From positions 62,001 through 126,000 of the forward strand of contig NZ_FRAJ01000005.1 of assembly GCF_900142285.1 (NCBI RefSeq): a DNA stretch of 64,000 bases, read 5' to 3'. Made by a program: the position numbers and the translations under genes. Of the stretch, positions 38,625 through 48,335 are shown in pieces; the stretch's first letter is position 1, and the number at the start of each line of letters is the position of its first letter. Source of the DNA: Caminicella sporogenes DSM 14501. Its GTDB lineage: Bacteria; Bacillota; Clostridia; Peptostreptococcales; Caminicellaceae. Under the pieces are notes generated by a model. The model was not told the origin of the DNA, ran no database searches, and worked only from the letters and a program-made list of their open reading frames with translations.

Positions 38625-38658
38625 TAAAATAAAAATCACAGGAAAATTCCTGTGATTT
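38625..38658 (-). terminator. Terminator after pflA
   Basis: AATCACAGGAA (38634-38644) pairs with TTCCTGTGATT (38647-38657) around two A, with T-rich sequence following on the minus strand. It begins directly after the pflA stop. Confidence 0.88.
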
Positions 38659-39384
38659 TTATTTTACATTTAAACCATGTTTTTTAAACACTGATTTGAC
38701 TTTTTCTATAATTTCTTTTGTAGGGGCTTTAGTTTTTTTAAGCCTATAATCATATCCTAATTTTTCCCATTTGTATTCTCCCATCTTATGAAAAGGCAAA
38801 ATCTCTACTTTTTCTAAACTTTTTAATGTCGACAAAAACTCTGCCATTTCTTCAATAATATCTAAATCATCAGTTAAATTGGGAACTAAGACATACCTTA
38901 CCCACATAGGCTTATTTATTAAAGAAAGATATTTTGCAAATTTTATAGTAAGCTCTAAATTTCCTCCAGTTATTTCTTTATATTTTACCTCATCAAAAAA
39001 CTTAATATCTAAAAGAACTAAATCCGTATAGTTTAAAACTTCTTTTACATTCTCAAGCTTTATACATCCAGATGTATCTAATGCAGTATGAATACCTTCC
39101 TCTTTACATTTCTTAAACAACTCTAATACAAAATTAGATTGTATTAATGGTTCTCCACCACTAACTGTTATTCCGCCCCCCGAAAATTTCATATATGACT
39201 TGTATTTTACAACTTCTTCCATAATCTCATTAACAGTAACTTCTTTACCATCTTCTATTTTCCATGTATCTGGATTATGACAATATTGACATCTTAGTGG
39301 ACATCCCTGCATAAAAATTATAAAACGAATACCCGGTCCATCTAACGTCCCACACGTTTCAACCGAATGAATTCTTCCCTTCAT
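38659..39384 (-). CDS. pflA: Pyruvate formate-lyase activating enzyme
   Basis: 241 residues from ATG 39384. Radical SAM cluster Cys28, Cys32 and Cys35 (GCPLRCQYCHNPDTW), preceded by the activase start SVETCGTLDGPGIRFIIFMQ, and a GGE motif in SGGGITVSGGEPL. It generates the glycyl radical on PflB using SAM and a 4Fe-4S cluster. It lies 38 bases after pflB in one operon. Confidence 0.96.
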   Translation of the reverse strand: MKGRIHSVETCGTLDGPGIRFIIFMQGCPLRCQYCHNPDTWKIEDGKEVTVNEIMEEVVKYKSYMKFSGGGITVSGGEPLIQSNFVLELFKKCKEEGIHTALDTSGCIKLENVKEVLNYTDLVLLDIKFFDEVKYKEITGGNLELTIKFAKYLSLINKPMWVRYVLVPNLTDDLDIIEEMAEFLSTLKSLEKVEILPFHKMGEYKWEKLGYDYRLKKTKAPTKEIIEKVKSVFKKHGLNVK

Positions 39385-39422
39385 ATTAACACCACTTTTA
39401 TACACAAAGTATTTTAAAAAGC

Positions 39423-41648
39423 TTAAAAATGTTCATGGAATGTTCTTTTAATAACATCTAACTGCTGTTCTCTTGTTAATTTGATAAAATTAACTGCATA
39501 CCCTGACACACGTATAGTCAATTGAGGATACTTTTCAGGATGTTCCATAGCATCTAATAGAGTTTCCTTATCTAAAACATTTACATTTATATGATGTCCT
39601 GTATCATTAAAATATCCATCAAGTATTCCTACAAGATTCTTAATTCTCTCCTCTATATCCCTTCCAAGAGCTTTAGGAACAATTGAAAATGTATATGATA
39701 TTCCATCTTCAGCATGTTCATATGGTAGCTTTGCAACTGAAGACATAGATGCTATAGCTCCTTTTTTATCTCTTCCATGCATTGGATTTGCTCCCGGTGC
39801 AAATGGCTCTCCAATTTTTCTTCCATCTGGTGTACTTCCAGTTTTCTTACCGTATACAACATTAGAAGTAATAGTTAATATTGAAAGTGTAGGTATAGAA
39901 TCTCTATATGTCTTATGTTTACGTAATTTATTCATAAAGTTTTTAACTATTTCCACGGCAATACTATCTACTCTATCATCATTATTTCCAAAAGCAGGAT
40001 AATCTCCTTCTACTTCATAATCTACCGCTAATCCTTCCTCATTTCTAATAACTTTAACCTTTGCATATTTTATAGCAGATAGCGAATCTGCAACAACAGA
40101 AAGCCCTGCAATACCACAAGCAGACGTTCTTAGAATATCTTTATCATGAAGTGCCATTTGCAGTCTTTCATAAGCATATTTGTCATGCATATAGTGAATT
40201 ATATTTAAAGTATTAATATACAGCTTAGCTAGCCAATCCATTACTTGATCAAATTTTCTCATTACCTCATCATAATCAAGATATTCTGAAGTTATAGGAG
40301 CAAACTCTGGTCCAACTTGAATTCCTGTCTTTTCATCTTTTCCACCATTTATAGCATATAATAATGCTTTTGCTAAATTTGCACGAGCACCAAAAAACTG
40401 CATCTGTTTACCAATTCTCATTGCTGATACACAACAAGCTATACCATAATCATCTCCATACCACTCTCTCATTAAGTCATCATTTTCATATTGTATTGAA
40501 CTCGTATCTATAGAAACTTTTGCACAATATTTTTTAAAGCTTTCTGGTAATCTTGTTGACCACAAAATAGTTAAGTTAGGTTCTGGTGCAGGTCCAAGAT
40601 TATAAAGAGTATGAAGCATACGATAACTAGTTTTTGATACTAAAGTCCTACCATCTATACCCATACCACCTATAGCTTCTGTCACCCACGTAGGGTCTCC
40701 TGAAAACAATTGATTATATTCTGGAGTTCTTAAAAAGCGAACCATTCTTAGTTTCATTACAAAATGATCTATTAATTCTTGAGCTTCCTCTTCTGTAATT
40801 AAACCATTCTTTAAATCTCTTTCTATATAAATATCAAGAAAAGTAGATACACGACCTATTGACATAGCTGCACCATCTTGTTCTTTGATAGCTGCAAGAT
40901 ATGCAAAATAAGTCCACTGTATTGCTTCTTTTGCATTTGATGCAGGTCTTGATATATCATAACCATATGACTTTGCCATTTCCTTGAGTTCATGTAAAGC
41001 TTTTATTTGTTCTGCTATTTCTTCTCTAAGTTGTACAACATGAGATTCCATATAATCCATTTCAAGTTGTTTTTTCTCTTCTACTTTATCTTCTATTAAT
41101 CTATCTACACCATATAAAGCAACTCTTCTGTAATCTCCTATAATTCTACCACGTCCATATGCATCAGGCAGTCCTGTAATTACTCCAGAACTTCTAGCTC
41201 TTCTCATTTCATCTGTATAAACATCAAAAACACCGTCATTATGAGTCTTTCTGTATTTTAAAAATACCTCTTCTGTCCCTTTATCAAGTTCATATCCATA
41301 AGCATCTAATGCTTTTTTTACTACTCTAAGCCCTCCAAACGGCATAATACCCCTTTTAAGTGGCTTATCTGTCTGAAGCCCAACTATTTGTTCTAAATCT
41401 TTATCTATATATCCCGGATTATGAGAATTTATTGCTGATACTTTTTTAGTTTCTACATCTAAAATACCTTTTTCTCTTTCTTTCTTCATTAAATCTAATA
41501 CTTTATTCCAAAGGTCTTTTGTCCTATCTGTAGGACCAACTAAAAAACTTTCATCACCTTCATATGGAGTATAATTTTTTTGTATAAAATCTCTAACATC
41601 TATTTCACTTATCCATTTTCCTTTTTTAAAACCTTGCCATTCTTTCAT
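39423..41648 (-). CDS. pflB: Formate acetyltransferase (pyruvate formate-lyase)
   Basis: 741 residues from ATG 41648; a GTG at 41660 in frame is possible. The catalytic Cys pair is in [14 protein letters not shown] (about residues 404-405), and the glycyl radical site is in [11 protein letters not shown] (about 716). It converts pyruvate and CoA to acetyl-CoA and formate in anaerobic fermentation. Oxygen would cleave the active protein. The operator-like palindrome in its promoter indicates specific regulation. Confidence 0.97.
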   Translation of the reverse strand: MKEWQGFKKGKWISEIDVRDFIQKNYTPYEGDESFLVGPTDRTKDLWNKVLDLMKKEREKGILDVETKKVSAINSHNPGYIDKDLEQIVGLQTDKPLKRGIMPFGGLRVVKKALDAYGYELDKGTEEVFLKYRKTHNDGVFDVYTDEMRRARSSGVITGLPDAYGRGRIIGDYRRVALYGVDRLIEDKVEEKKQLEMDYMESHVVQLREEIAEQIKALHELKEMAKSYGYDISRPASNAKEAIQWTYFAYLAAIKEQDGAAMSIGRVSTFLDIYIERDLKNGLITEEEAQELIDHFVMKLRMVRFLRTPEYNQLFSGDPTWVTEAIGGMGIDGRTLVSKTSYRMLHTLYNLGPAPEPNLTILWSTRLPESFKKYCAKVSIDTSSIQYENDDLMREWYGDDYGIACCVSAMRIGKQMQFFGARANLAKALLYAINGGKDEKTGIQVGPEFAPITSEYLDYDEVMRKFDQVMDWLAKLYINTLNIIHYMHDKYAYERLQMALHDKDILRTSACGIAGLSVVADSLSAIKYAKVKVIRNEEGLAVDYEVEGDYPAFGNNDDRVDSIAVEIVKNFMNKLRKHKTYRDSIPTLSILTITSNVVYGKKTGSTPDGRKIGEPFAPGANPMHGRDKKGAIASMSSVAKLPYEHAEDGISYTFSIVPKALGRDIEERIKNLVGILDGYFNDTGHHINVNVLDKETLLDAMEHPEKYPQLTIRVSGYAVNFIKLTREQQLDVIKRTFHEHF

Positions 41649-41699
41649 AATATAGCTCACATCCTTTTTCTTAATTTATAGATGTATGTCTATTTTAAT

Positions 41700-41764
41700 A
41701 AATACTGTATATTGTATACAGTATTTGTTACAAACATTATACTTTGTTTTAATAAATAAATCAA
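41700..41764 (-). promoter_or_regulatory. pfl promoter and palindromic operator
   Basis: Minus strand: -35 TTGATT (41759-41764), 17-base spacer, -10 TATAAT (41736-41741). Ten bases beyond, AAATACTGTATA (41700-41711) and TATACAGTATTT (41715-41726) form a perfect 12-base dyad with a 3-base centre, covering about +4 to +30. A repressor bound there would block initiation or clearance. The regulator is not identified. Confidence 0.75.
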
Positions 41765-41860
41765 GAATCTATTTAAAATTTACAATTACAAAAACTTAAC
41801 TTTCCTAATTCTTTATTTAAACGTAGAATATAAAGTTTAAGTAACTTTAATTATCAGTAA

Positions 41861-43057
41861 TTATTTTTTATCTAAATCTGTCATTATTTCAGATTTTTCA
41901 AGTAGTATATCTTCTTGTTCTCTCTTTTTATCTTTAAATGTTTTTTCAAATTCAATTGTAAAAATCCATCCCGCAACCACAGCTGTAATAGGCGCTACTA
42001 AAACTAATCCGATACTACCTACAAGAGTCCTCATTATTTCTGCACTTACAATTTTTAAGTTTATTATTCTAATAAAACTTGAATTTTTAGTCATAAATAA
42101 CATAAGCAAAGTTAAATATCCTCCAGAATAAGCTAATAAAAGAGTAGTTGTCATTGTACCAATCACAGCTCTACCAATATTAAAACCTGATTGAATTAAC
42201 TCTTTTGTCTGTATGTCAGGCTTTTTAATTTTGATTTCTTCTATAGAAGCTGCAACATCCATAGCTATATCCATTGCAGCTCCTGAAGCACCAATTATAA
42301 TAGCAGCATAAAAAATATGTTTCATGTTGAGATCAAGATGTCCACTAAATACAAGTGTTTCTGCAAAAGGTGAAGTCATTCCATGAAGTGCCAACTTATT
42401 TCCAAAAAATATTGTTATACCTATTGTAACAAACAAACCACACATTGTTCCAACAAATGCTGCTATTCCTTTTTTTGTAAATCCAGCTACAGAAAATATT
42501 ATAATAGCTGTCAATAATGTCAGTACCATTGAACTAACAAGTAAAGGTTCTTTCCCTTTTAGCAAAGCTGGAATTAAAATTTTCCATATAATAAATAAAC
42601 TAGCCATAAATGAGAACAATGCTTTAAGTCCTGTAAATCTAGCATACAAAATTAAACAAAGTACAAAAACTGCAAATAAAAGCAGTTGCCAATTTTGTCT
42701 ATAAATATCAATAGCTTTAACTCCTTTTATTTTACCATCCTCTTCTAATATGCCAACTATTATTTTATCTCCTACTTTATAATAATTATCAAAATCAAGT
42801 TTTCCTACTAATTGATTTACTGCTTCTAATTTCTTACCTTTATATTTCCCATTTTTAATTTCTACTATTAATGATTGAAAGCCTATTTTAGCTATTCCCG
42901 ATTGAACCATTTCAGAATCATCAGTTTTTAAAACAACAGCTTTAACTTCAAATAAATTATTATTTTTATTTTCTAAACTTAAATCATTTATATTTGCCAT
43001 AACAATTATAAATAGTATCAACCCTATAGTAAATAATATAGGCATAGCTTTTTTCAT
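41861..43057 (-). CDS. YibE/F-like multi-pass membrane protein
   Basis: 398 residues from ATG 43057 (GGGGTGAA upstream). An N-terminal membrane anchor is followed by an extracytoplasmic beta domain (about 30-120, with GKLDFDNYYKVGDKIIVGIL) and then seven or so membrane segments; GASGAAMDIAMDVAASIEEI is typical of the YibE/F family. Family function is unknown. It lies 200 bases after pflB's upstream region and is not part of that operon. Its end is Lys/Glu-rich and cytoplasmic. Confidence 0.85.
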   Translation of the reverse strand: MKKAMPILFTIGLILFIIVMANINDLSLENKNNNLFEVKAVVLKTDDSEMVQSGIAKIGFQSLIVEIKNGKYKGKKLEAVNQLVGKLDFDNYYKVGDKIIVGILEEDGKIKGVKAIDIYRQNWQLLLFAVFVLCLILYARFTGLKALFSFMASLFIIWKILIPALLKGKEPLLVSSMVLTLLTAIIIFSVAGFTKKGIAAFVGTMCGLFVTIGITIFFGNKLALHGMTSPFAETLVFSGHLDLNMKHIFYAAIIIGASGAAMDIAMDVAASIEEIKIKKPDIQTKELIQSGFNIGRAVIGTMTTTLLLAYSGGYLTLLMLFMTKNSSFIRIINLKIVSAEIMRTLVGSIGLVLVAPITAVVAGWIFTIEFEKTFKDKKREQEDILLEKSEIMTDLDKK

Positions 43058-43087
43058 CAAAATTCACCCCATACAGTAAATTATAAT

Positions 43088-43118
43088 ACAAAATAGCCAG
43101 GATATAACCCCGGCTATC
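43088..43118 (-). terminator. Terminator after the alkaline phosphatase gene
   Basis: ATAGCC (43093-43098) pairs with GGCTAT (43112-43117), with inner G-C pairs; the minus strand continues TTTTGTATT. Confidence 0.78.
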
Positions 43119-43147
43119 TTGATAAATATTGAATTGTACAATATATT

Positions 43148-44650
43148 TTATTTTGAAAGCTCCACACCCATTATACTTGCTAAAGTTCTTGCTATCTCTG
43201 TATTATCTTTAAAACCTGTAAATTTCTCTGAACCAACGCCAACTGCTGACATAGGTATTGATGTTCCTGAATGTGCAAAAGTAGTCCATTCTATATTTGC
43301 TCTTTTTGAAATTACATGAGTTGTAGCTACAGCTACAGGATTATAATAAGATGGTCCATATTTTGCAACATCATATTCAGCTTTTTTATCTACTAAATCC
43401 ATAGCTTTAATAATTTCTGCTTTTTCTTTTTCTGTTAAATTATCCAAACCAAAATTTTCTGCTATATATTTAAAATATGCGTCTCTATCTCCATTATATT
43501 TTTTAGCTAATACATCTCCAACAGAAGCTTTAACATCAAGAAGTTCATTTAATTTTAAATAATAATTTTTAGAAAATCCTAATCCCATACCACCAGTTTC
43601 ATGGTCTCCAACAACTACAATTAAAGTTTCATCTGGATGTTCTTTATAGAATTTATATGCCTCTTTAACAGCAGCATCAAATGCTAAAATATCATGTATA
43701 GCACCAACAGCATCATTTGTATGACAGGCATGGTCTATTCTTCCACCTTCTATCATAAAGAAGAAACCATTAGGATATTTTGATAAAACTTCTATTCCCT
43801 TTTTAGTTATTTCTGCTAAGCTTGGAACTTGATTATTTGTATCATGAATTCTATCAATTTCATATGGTAAATGAGATAATGTAAATGTAGCTAATACCTT
43901 TTCTTGTCCTTTTGGCTTATAATTTCTAAATTTATCAGATTGTTCTTTTCCATAAAATATCTTATATCCTTTATCAGCAAATTCTTTTAATAAATTTCTG
44001 TTATCTTTTCTCTTTGAACCATTCATACTTGGCATATCATCAACCCAGCCTTGTGGTAAGAAATGTCTAGCTCCACCACCTGCAAAAAACTCAACATTGC
44101 TATCTAAAAAATCAACTGCTATTTCATTCTCATTACTTCTACTTTCATTATGTGAAGCAAATACTGCTGGTGTCGCATGAGTTAATCTCGTTGTAGTAGC
44201 TATACCTGTAGCCATTCCTTTTTCCTCAGCTGCTTCAACAAGAGTTTTTATATCTGTACCATCTGGCAATTTTGATATTATGCCATTATTAGTCTTGTGT
44301 CCTGTAGCAAGTGCTGTTCCAGCTGCTGCTGAATCAGTTACTAATGAACTTGCAGAATATGTAGTATTAATTCCAGCAACAGGTAATTGATTAATTAATA
44401 ACTTAGCCGATTTATCTCCTGTTTTTTCTTGTAAAAAATACTCTGCAATTTGTCTTTGTGCAGCACCTAATCCATCACCTATAAAGTAAAATACATACTT
44501 TGGAGCTTTTTCTACTGTAGCTGCTTCAGCTATGGCTGGCTTAAATAAATTTGTTCCATCTTTAAAGCCTACAATACCATTAGCAGCTACCAAAGTAACA
44601 ATTAATACTGCTAAAAATAGCTTTGAAAAAAAACTGTTCCTCTTAAACAT
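43148..44650 (-). CDS. Secreted alkaline phosphatase
   Basis: 500 residues from ATG 44650 (AGGAGG ten bases upstream). A signal peptide occupies about residues 1-43, with AEAA at its end. The phosphatase core shows metal ligand Asp59 (FIGDGLG), nucleophile Ser107 (LVTDSAAAGTALATGHKT) and later HNDAVG-like and VVVGDHETGGMG zinc ligands, plus THVISKRANIEWTTFAHSG. It releases phosphate from organic esters outside the membrane. Upstream, 44651-44853 is AT-rich without a clear gene; I could not define a Pho box. Confidence 0.92.
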   Translation of the reverse strand: MFKRNSFFSKLFLAVLIVTLVAANGIVGFKDGTNLFKPAIAEAATVEKAPKYVFYFIGDGLGAAQRQIAEYFLQEKTGDKSAKLLINQLPVAGINTTYSASSLVTDSAAAGTALATGHKTNNGIISKLPDGTDIKTLVEAAEEKGMATGIATTTRLTHATPAVFASHNESRSNENEIAVDFLDSNVEFFAGGGARHFLPQGWVDDMPSMNGSKRKDNRNLLKEFADKGYKIFYGKEQSDKFRNYKPKGQEKVLATFTLSHLPYEIDRIHDTNNQVPSLAEITKKGIEVLSKYPNGFFFMIEGGRIDHACHTNDAVGAIHDILAFDAAVKEAYKFYKEHPDETLIVVVGDHETGGMGLGFSKNYYLKLNELLDVKASVGDVLAKKYNGDRDAYFKYIAENFGLDNLTEKEKAEIIKAMDLVDKKAEYDVAKYGPSYYNPVAVATTHVISKRANIEWTTFAHSGTSIPMSAVGVGSEKFTGFKDNTEIARTLASIMGVELSK

Positions 44651-44853
44651 TTTCAATTCTCCTCCTTTTTAAAAATATTATTATATATTAATAATAAATA
44701 TACTATTTTTATTAAATTAATATTAAATTAATGTTATATATAATTAAATTTTCATATAATATTTTTCATTTTTACACTATTCTATAGAAAAATAAATATC
44801 CCTTCTTTTATTTGTTTAAAATTTTCTTAAATTTTTGTATTATCTGTCTTATG

Positions 44854-46287
44854 CTATTTAATATTATACCTTTCTAATTTTTTATATAATCCCGTTCTAC
44901 TAAGACCTAATATTTTAGCAGCCTTGTTTTTATTTCCGTTTGTTTTTTCAAGACACTCTCTTATTACATTCTTTTCTATTTCTTCAATAATATCTTTTAA
45001 TGTCTTTTTTGTATCTAGATAACTAATTTTTTTATTTTGCCTTAATCTCTTTGGCAAATGTTTTGGCTGTATTATTAAATCAGAATCTAAAAGATTAATT
45101 GCTCTTTCTATTACATTTTCAAGTTCTCTTATATTTCCCGGCCAATCATACGCTTTTAAATATCTTAATGCCTCACTTGAAATACCTTCTACATAAATTC
45201 CCAACCTATTTGAAACTTTTATTCTCAAAGCATTTGCAAGTTCTTCTATATCTTCTTTTCTTTCTCTAAGTGGTGGAAGCTTAATAGTTATTACATTAAG
45301 TCTATAATAAAGGTCTTCTCTAAACTTTTTTTCTTTAACTAATTTTTCTAAATCCATATTTGTAGAAGCAATAATTCGTACATCTAAACTTATTCGCTTA
45401 TTTCCACCCAGTCTTTCAACTTCTTTTTCTTGAATTACCCTAAGAAGTTTTGCCTGCATGTGCATTGACATATCTCCTATTTCATCAAGTAATATAGTAC
45501 CTCCATTAGCAAGTTCAAATTTTCCCTTTTTGCCACCTTTTTTAGCCCCTGTAAAAGCTCCCTCATCATATCCAAATAATTCTGATTCAAGTAGTTCACT
45601 AGGTATTGCAGCACAATTTATTCTTATAAATGGCCCAAATCTTCTATTACTAGCATTATGGATTGAATGAGCCAATAACTCTTTTCCCGTACCACTTTCA
45701 CCTAGTATTAAAACATTTGAATCTGTTTTTGCAATTTTTTGTGCCATCTTTTTTATATCAGTAATCTTTTTGCCACTTCCTACTATATGTTCAAAAGAAT
45801 ATTTTGCTGTTTTCTCTTTATTTAACTCCCCTTTGTAATATTCTAATTCTTTTTCCAATCTATTTATTTTTTTACTTAATGTCATAAAGTCACTTATATC
45901 TTTAAACATACCTTTACCAACTGCTCCAATGACTTTACCATCTTTGATAATAGGTATTCGCATAGCTATCATTCGATTGCCTTTTATTTCCTGAATTTCA
46001 CCAACTTCTCTAACTCCCGTTTCTAATACCTTATGAAGTCTTGTATTTTCAATAACTTCTGTTACATGCTTTCCTTCAGGATTTGGATCTTTTAAAAATT
46101 CTTTGTATGCTCTGCTCATCATAGTAATAATTCCTTTATCATCTGTAACAACTAACCATTCATTAACTGTATCTAAAATAGTATTTAAAATATCAAAATA
46201 ATTTTTTTCTTCATCTACTTTGTCTAAATTGTTTTTTACATCGCAATCGCAAATATTTTTCTTTAAACCCTTGTAGTACGCTTCCAT
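44854..46287 (-). CDS. Sigma-54-dependent transcriptional activator with PAS domain
   Basis: 477 residues from ATG 46287 (GGGGTGGG upstream). PAS at about 28-130 (NTILDTVNEWLVVTDDKGII), a coiled linker, AAA+ at about 165-400 with Walker A GESGTGKELLAHS (near 196) and the sigma-54 contact loop GAFTGA (about 240), and a C-terminal Fis-type HTH NKNKAAKILGLSRTGLYKKL. PAS probably senses a small molecule or redox state. The etf/acyl-CoA dehydrogenase operon encoded directly upstream has a sigma-54 promoter and is its likely target. Confidence 0.95.
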   Translation of the reverse strand: MEAYYKGLKKNICDCDVKNNLDKVDEEKNYFDILNTILDTVNEWLVVTDDKGIITMMSRAYKEFLKDPNPEGKHVTEVIENTRLHKVLETGVREVGEIQEIKGNRMIAMRIPIIKDGKVIGAVGKGMFKDISDFMTLSKKINRLEKELEYYKGELNKEKTAKYSFEHIVGSGKKITDIKKMAQKIAKTDSNVLILGESGTGKELLAHSIHNASNRRFGPFIRINCAAIPSELLESELFGYDEGAFTGAKKGGKKGKFELANGGTILLDEIGDMSMHMQAKLLRVIQEKEVERLGGNKRISLDVRIIASTNMDLEKLVKEKKFREDLYYRLNVITIKLPPLRERKEDIEELANALRIKVSNRLGIYVEGISSEALRYLKAYDWPGNIRELENVIERAINLLDSDLIIQPKHLPKRLRQNKKISYLDTKKTLKDIIEEIEKNVIRECLEKTNGNKNKAAKILGLSRTGLYKKLERYNIK

Positions 46288-46388
46288 TTTCCCACCCCAT
46301 CATGATTAATTAATACAATCTTTTCTGCGTTAAAAAAATAACATTTACTTCAAATATAAGTATATCACAAAACAAAACTGTTTTAAAA

Positions 46389-46427
46389 AATAAATTAAAA
46401 CCCCTTATCAAGCCGATAAGAGGTTTT
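46389..46427 (-). terminator. Terminator after etfA
   Basis: AAAACCCCTTATC and GATAAGAGGTTTT (46397-46409 and 46415-46427) form a 13-pair stem with one mismatch, followed by AATTTATTTTTT on the minus strand. Confidence 0.9.
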
Positions 46428-46436
46428 AAAAAAACT

Positions 46437-47468
46437 TTAAGCTCCTTTTTCTTCATACTCATTATTTAATTTATATTGTTTTAACTCTTCAATTAACAAA
46501 GGTACAACTTTATTAACATCTCCAACTATTCCAACATCTGCAACTTCAAATATAGGTGCTTCTGAATCTTTATTTATAGCTACTATAAACTCTGATTCTT
46601 CCATACCTGCTAAATGCTGTATTGCACCTGATATACCGCAAGCAATATATAAATTAGGTCTTACTGTTTTACCTGTTTGCCCAACTTGATGGTCTTTATC
46701 AATCCATCCTGCATCAACAACTGCACGTGAAGCAGAAACTTGGCCATCAAGAAGCATAGCTAGTTCCTTAAGCAGTGCAAAGTTTTCTGGTTTGCCTATA
46801 CCTCTACCACCAGAAACTAATATCTTTGCTTCTTCTATATTAACTTTTTCTTTTGTTTCTTTAACTACTTCTAATATTTCAACATTTATATCTTCTTTAG
46901 TAAAATCAATAAAAAATTCTTTTATATCTCCTTTTCTACTTGTATCCCTTTCTTTTATTTCCATAACGCCCGGTCTAACTGTAGACATTTGTGGTCTATG
47001 TTCTGGACAAATAATTGTTGCCATTATATTTCCACCAAAAGCTGGTCTTGTCATTAAAAGATTTCTTGTTTCTTCTTCAATATCAAGACTAGTACAATCT
47101 GCTGTAAGACCTGTATATATTCTAGCAGAAACCCTTGGTGCCAAATCTCTACCTATTGCTGTTGCACCTATTAATACTATTTCAGGTTTTTTATCATTAA
47201 TAACTTCACATAAAGCCTTTGTATAAGGCTCGGTAATATATATATCTAAATTTTGATGGTCTACATATATAACTTCATCTGCACCATGATAAATTAATTC
47301 TTCTAGATTATTTTTTATATTATTTCCTAAAATAACAGCTGTTACTTTTTCATTTAGTTTATCTGCAATATCTCTAGCCTTTCCCAACAACTCCAAAGAT
47401 ACTCTTTGTATTTTATTATCTCTTTGTTCTACAAAAACTAAAACTCCTTTATAATCTGAAATATTCAA
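46437..47468 (-). CDS. etfA: Electron transfer flavoprotein, alpha subunit
   Basis: 343 residues. N-terminal domain to about 190; C-terminal FAD-binding domain with LVSGGRGIGKPENFALLKEL, SRAVVDAGWIDKDHQVGQTG and NLYIACGISGAIQHLAGM. With EtfB it forms the electron partner of the adjacent acyl-CoA dehydrogenase. In clostridia such complexes may bifurcate electrons from NADH to crotonyl-CoA and ferredoxin; the sequence alone does not prove it. Confidence 0.95.
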   Translation of the reverse strand: MNISDYKGVLVFVEQRDNKIQRVSLELLGKARDIADKLNEKVTAVILGNNIKNNLEELIYHGADEVIYVDHQNLDIYITEPYTKALCEVINDKKPEIVLIGATAIGRDLAPRVSARIYTGLTADCTSLDIEEETRNLLMTRPAFGGNIMATIICPEHRPQMSTVRPGVMEIKERDTSRKGDIKEFFIDFTKEDINVEILEVVKETKEKVNIEEAKILVSGGRGIGKPENFALLKELAMLLDGQVSASRAVVDAGWIDKDHQVGQTGKTVRPNLYIACGISGAIQHLAGMEESEFIVAINKDSEAPIFEVADVGIVGDVNKVVPLLIEELKQYKLNNEYEEKGA

Positions 47469-47540
47469 ATCGTTTTCCCTCCTTAAAAAACTTTTACTTA
47501 TATCTGTAAATATAAAGGTAACTTTTCCACAATCGATTAA

Positions 47541-48323
47541 TTATATGATATGTTTTTCTCTAAGTTTTTCAATAATTAATTTTGCTGCTTCTTTAGGCTG
47601 TAATTCATATACTTTACCAGCAGCCTTAACTCCTTTTGTAAATGACTTCTTAACCTTTGTAGGAGAACCTTTTAATCCAATATGTTCTACATTTACATCT
47701 ATATCATTTAATCCCCATCTAACTATTTCTTTTTCTCTGTATGCTTCTAAAATTCCACTTACTGACATATATCTAGGTTTATTAAGTTCACTTAATGTAG
47801 TTATTAAACAAGGTAATTTTACTCTTATTTTATGATACCCATCTTCAAATTCTCTTTTTAAAATCAAACTATCACCGTCAAGAGTTAATTCCCTAACGTA
47901 ACTTACTTGAGGCAATTTTAAATGCTCTGCAATTTGAGGTCCAACTTGTGCTGTATCTCCATCTATCGCCTGTCTTCCTGCTATTATTAAATCGTAATCT
48001 AACTTTTTAATAGCAGCTGCTAACGTACTAGATGTAGCCCATGTATCTGCACCAGCAAATGCTCTATCACTTAAAAGTATAGCTTCATCAGCTCCCATAG
48101 CTAAAGCTTCTCTTAAAGCCTTTTCTGCTTGAGGAGGTCCCATAGTAATAACTGTTACTTTTGCTCCTATTTCATCCTTTAACTTTAATGCTGCTTCTAA
48201 TCCACTTTTATCATCTGGATTGATAATACTTGGAACTCCTTCTCTTATTAAAGTACCTGTTTTAGGGTCCAATCTTACTTCTGTAGTATCTGGTACTTGT
48301 TTTATACAAACAACTATATTCAT
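47541..48323 (-). CDS. etfB: Electron transfer flavoprotein, beta subunit
   Basis: 260 residues, start MNIVVCIKQVPDTTEVRLDP, with the family signature REFEDGYHKIRVKLPCLITT and AGRQAIDGDTAQVGPQIAEH for nucleotide binding. It pairs with EtfA encoded 72 bases downstream. It lies 12 bases after the dehydrogenase gene in the same operon. Confidence 0.96.
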   Translation of the reverse strand: MNIVVCIKQVPDTTEVRLDPKTGTLIREGVPSIINPDDKSGLEAALKLKDEIGAKVTVITMGPPQAEKALREALAMGADEAILLSDRAFAGADTWATSSTLAAAIKKLDYDLIIAGRQAIDGDTAQVGPQIAEHLKLPQVSYVRELTLDGDSLILKREFEDGYHKIRVKLPCLITTLSELNKPRYMSVSGILEAYREKEIVRWGLNDIDVNVEHIGLKGSPTKVKKSFTKGVKAAGKVYELQPKEAAKLIIEKLREKHII

Positions 48324-48335
48324 GTTTTAATCCCC

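Noticed and set aside
41700-41726. The pfl palindrome as a LexA (SOS) box because of its CTGTATA...TATACAG core
   Set aside because: That form is the LexA site of gammaproteobacteria and has the wrong spacing (nine rather than eight inner bases); Firmicute LexA uses CGAAC-N4-GTTCG.
46792-47226. A 144-codon plus-strand frame within etfA
   Set aside because: Antisense shadow of a highly conserved gene with no supporting signals.
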